From IMG/VR virus record IMGVR_UViG_3300030389_002117, positions 1 through 57,719 of that record: a stretch of DNA of 57,719 nt; one strand, written 5' to 3'. Shown piece after piece: positions 57,301-57,719 of the stretch. A model generated the notes under the pieces. The model saw only the letters and a list, made by a program, of their open reading frames with translations, had not been told where the DNA came from and made no database searches. The first letter of the stretch is position 1; each line of letters opens with the position of its first letter. The stretch is from a virus. The translations under genes were made by a program, and so were the position numbers.

Positions 57301-57719
57301 CGGTGGTGCAACTAGCACTCCTGTTACTGTTACTGGTACTGGTACTGGTACAAATCTCGTTACAGGCACCACTCCCACAATAAGCCCAACAGACCAAGTG
57401 CTTATTGACTTGTTAGGTTACGAAATTGGTCCTGATGGAACCGTAAGACCGCCAGCGCCAGCTGCTAAAACTGGAATAAGTGAAACCGATCAGGTTTTAA
57501 TTGATTTATTAGGCTATAAAATTGGGTCTGATGGGAAAGTTTATGCTCCTGGGACTCAACCAGCAGGTGTGACTCTTGTGGATGCTCCTCCTCCTGCTGG
57601 TGCTACAGGTACTACAGATATTACTACGGGCACTATTACAGGTCCTCCTGCTGGTGCTACAGGTACTACAGATATTACTACGGGCACTATTACAGGTCCT
57701 CCTGCTGGTGCTACAGGTA
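54338..57719 (+). CDS. Giant repeat-rich virion protein, N-terminal 1127 residues (continues at base 1)
   Basis: Open frame from ATG 54338 (MANVGKFTKADPEYFLITEY) without a stop to the window end. It has an acidic, Asn-rich start, hydrophobic Gly/Ala segments near residues 210-260, and three copies of a motif of type ISETDQVLIDLLGYxIGPDG (DNA around 55471, 57379, 57473). Then come Gly/Pro/Thr linkers such as GTGAPATTTGTTTGAP and the 54-bp repeats. With the part at 1-713 it makes a 1364-residue protein. The repeated motif and Thr-rich stalk suggest a fibrous or surface-exposed structural protein. It overlaps the preceding gene by 17 bases. Function is inferred from place among tail genes. Confidence 0.85.
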   Translation, partial: MANVGKFTKADPEYFLITEYGYELGDDGGIVDPTTGAVFGEKALDAALGTTPATTVEDLQDAVEEPYAPELYEKPDPGTGNIYYYYKDEFGDEIDTGTRDIDRATQSMNSYENVVNNNLTPVINSEVYKELAKTDDTYKISEDGAVFKDTGNTWSQVYLGKNASGIPTVNFVDTGKTKIDQAEIWEIGAEGARNEGLGGLINTIIGNPIIRAGLSFIAPGATPFLQAASAAQNVYNGQNAFAAAAGLGLFDGPAQVISDKLSDAVGSTAANTVVQSGVDLLISGGDIGTVALGAAYDQVGAPVTKNIVTDALGLLGIDSGSAAGQNIINSFNTGIKTELLGGDGLTTAAVAAINTAAAQNAAAAAGGDDVAGTDELPKISETDQVLVDMLGYTINPDGTVSPPTNVGSTGAMGPPPSGKVEFTGGAPFPPSTGGADGTITGTPIISPEGSPVFGPSGLASAESQDVYAGAFGNQSTDTLPPAGDAQPLGAAAASDLPPEPSQESKNLVNKILQEETDFNQPGNVISGGEGMFPENLGGALPSVSDTLTDSSKKLFAHVVDKTGVTNTEQLAEVARIFLSGGFQDASSVINASNSLLDKFIDNFVTDDEGIIKNNLKLLDAEKWLIDNAVEIKSNVSPETLVAMDNAQPAPGQSLKDVLSGNAITKDGKPFGTDKFATFLNGVEESGDILVDTAIIGIAKLVRSPGALAVGTGVSAGLSFLEGYGATSQQIEAELKNAYKNNEEFQNVPEFKALVDKYGLDIAAKSFADKASTYLVTGGLSESATDTAAAVMTSKAANKIVTTIASNMIAEGVGEALSDANATAALRSLGFEIEGSEIGTAVVRGVTTGGVASTATTAVTSTSNILANLYNRGFLTDYPGAKQHMEKNYPDLINTGVYVGQPALGPEATTGPLPPPPGGTGTSPVTGGPGTGAPTSITEISGLVPPLGGTGTIPAIGGPGTGAPATTTGTTTGAPGGVSFSQSSSFPLLGGATSTPVTVTGTGTGTNLVTGTTPTISPTDQVLIDLLGYEIGPDGTVRPPAPAAKTGISETDQVLIDLLGYKIGSDGKVYAPGTQPAGVTLVDAPPPAGATGTTDITTGTITGPPAGATGTTDITTGTITGPPAGATG
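57599..57719 (+). repeat. Two perfect 54-bp coding repeats plus start of a third
   Basis: Units 57599-57652 and 57653-57706 are identical and encode an 18-residue block GATGTTDITTGTITGPPA; a third begins at 57707 and is cut by the window edge. It continues into the 12-bp repeats at the left edge when ends are joined. The identity of the copies suggests recent expansion or gene conversion, and copy number may be collapsed in assembly. Confidence 0.9.

Noticed and set aside
54338-57719. Diversity-generating retroelement target
   Set aside because: No reverse transcriptase, no template/variable repeat pair with A-biased changes; the repeats are simple tandem units.
1-57719. T7-like phage RNA polymerase and its promoters
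   Set aside because: No RNA polymerase gene is present and no repeated promoter sequence of that type was seen; sigma70-like promoters fit better.

Overview
This window looks like the essentially complete genome of a tailed, podovirus-type marine phage, AT-rich and about 57.7 kb long. Reasons: the gene set (small and large terminase, large portal, scaffold, capsid, connector proteins, a P22-gp10-like tail hub protein, holin and endolysin, family A DNA polymerase, AEP-type primase-helicase, SNF2 helicase) with no tape measure, tail tube or sheath, no rRNA or tRNA and no integrase; dense packing with TAATG/ATGA start-stop overlaps; and small basic 'MAAGG' and Lys/Arg-rich proteins common in marine phage contigs. 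The closest general comparison is the group of 50-60 kb marine podoviruses, but no assignment was computed. The host is unknown; a marine alphaproteobacterium is a guess.

The two ends join. The last gene (from 54338) runs off the right edge inside Thr/Gly/Pro repeats, and the left edge opens inside the same repeats. Joining the ends keeps one frame and gives a 1365-codon ORF ending at 713. The transcription map also closes: a divergent promoter region at 28.5-28.9 kb and a convergent terminator at 9.65 kb. The window is thus probably a circular or circularly permuted genome cut inside a repeat.

Layout: 1-9649 (+) is the end of the repeat protein, three virion-type proteins and a 1964-residue polyvalent/internal virion protein with a zincin motif. 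9.7-17.3 kb (-) holds primase-helicase, ssDNA-binding protein, a small HTH protein, SNF2 helicase, basic proteins and a RecB/Cas4-like nuclease. 17.2-20.8 kb (-) holds DNA polymerase, a DUF6378-like protein, an SleB-type wall hydrolase, a VRR-NUC nuclease and small genes. 20.8-27.1 kb (-) is an accessory block built around a MoxR ATPase, a VWA/metallopeptidase protein and a DUF3150-like protein, several of whose genes carry the same palindromic leader. 27.1-27.9 kb is a repeat-rich, origin-like region. 28.9-37.1 kb (+) is the packaging and head module including a GroES-like protein, closed by a terminator. 37.2-43.5 kb (+) is structural, basic and connector proteins. 43.5-48.3 kb is fibre and beta-propeller-like proteins. 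48.3-51.2 kb is small membrane and zinc-ribbon proteins with holin and endolysin. 51.2-57.7 kb is the tail hub and the giant repeat protein.

The most notable signal is a family of palindromes with GTAAC half-sites. They occur in near-identical leaders of three early genes, inside the coding start of a fourth, upstream of a fifth, in everted form after the capsid gene, and as 11-bp iterons in two oppositely oriented arrays flanking an AT-rich core. This suggests one factor linking replication origin and early gene control.
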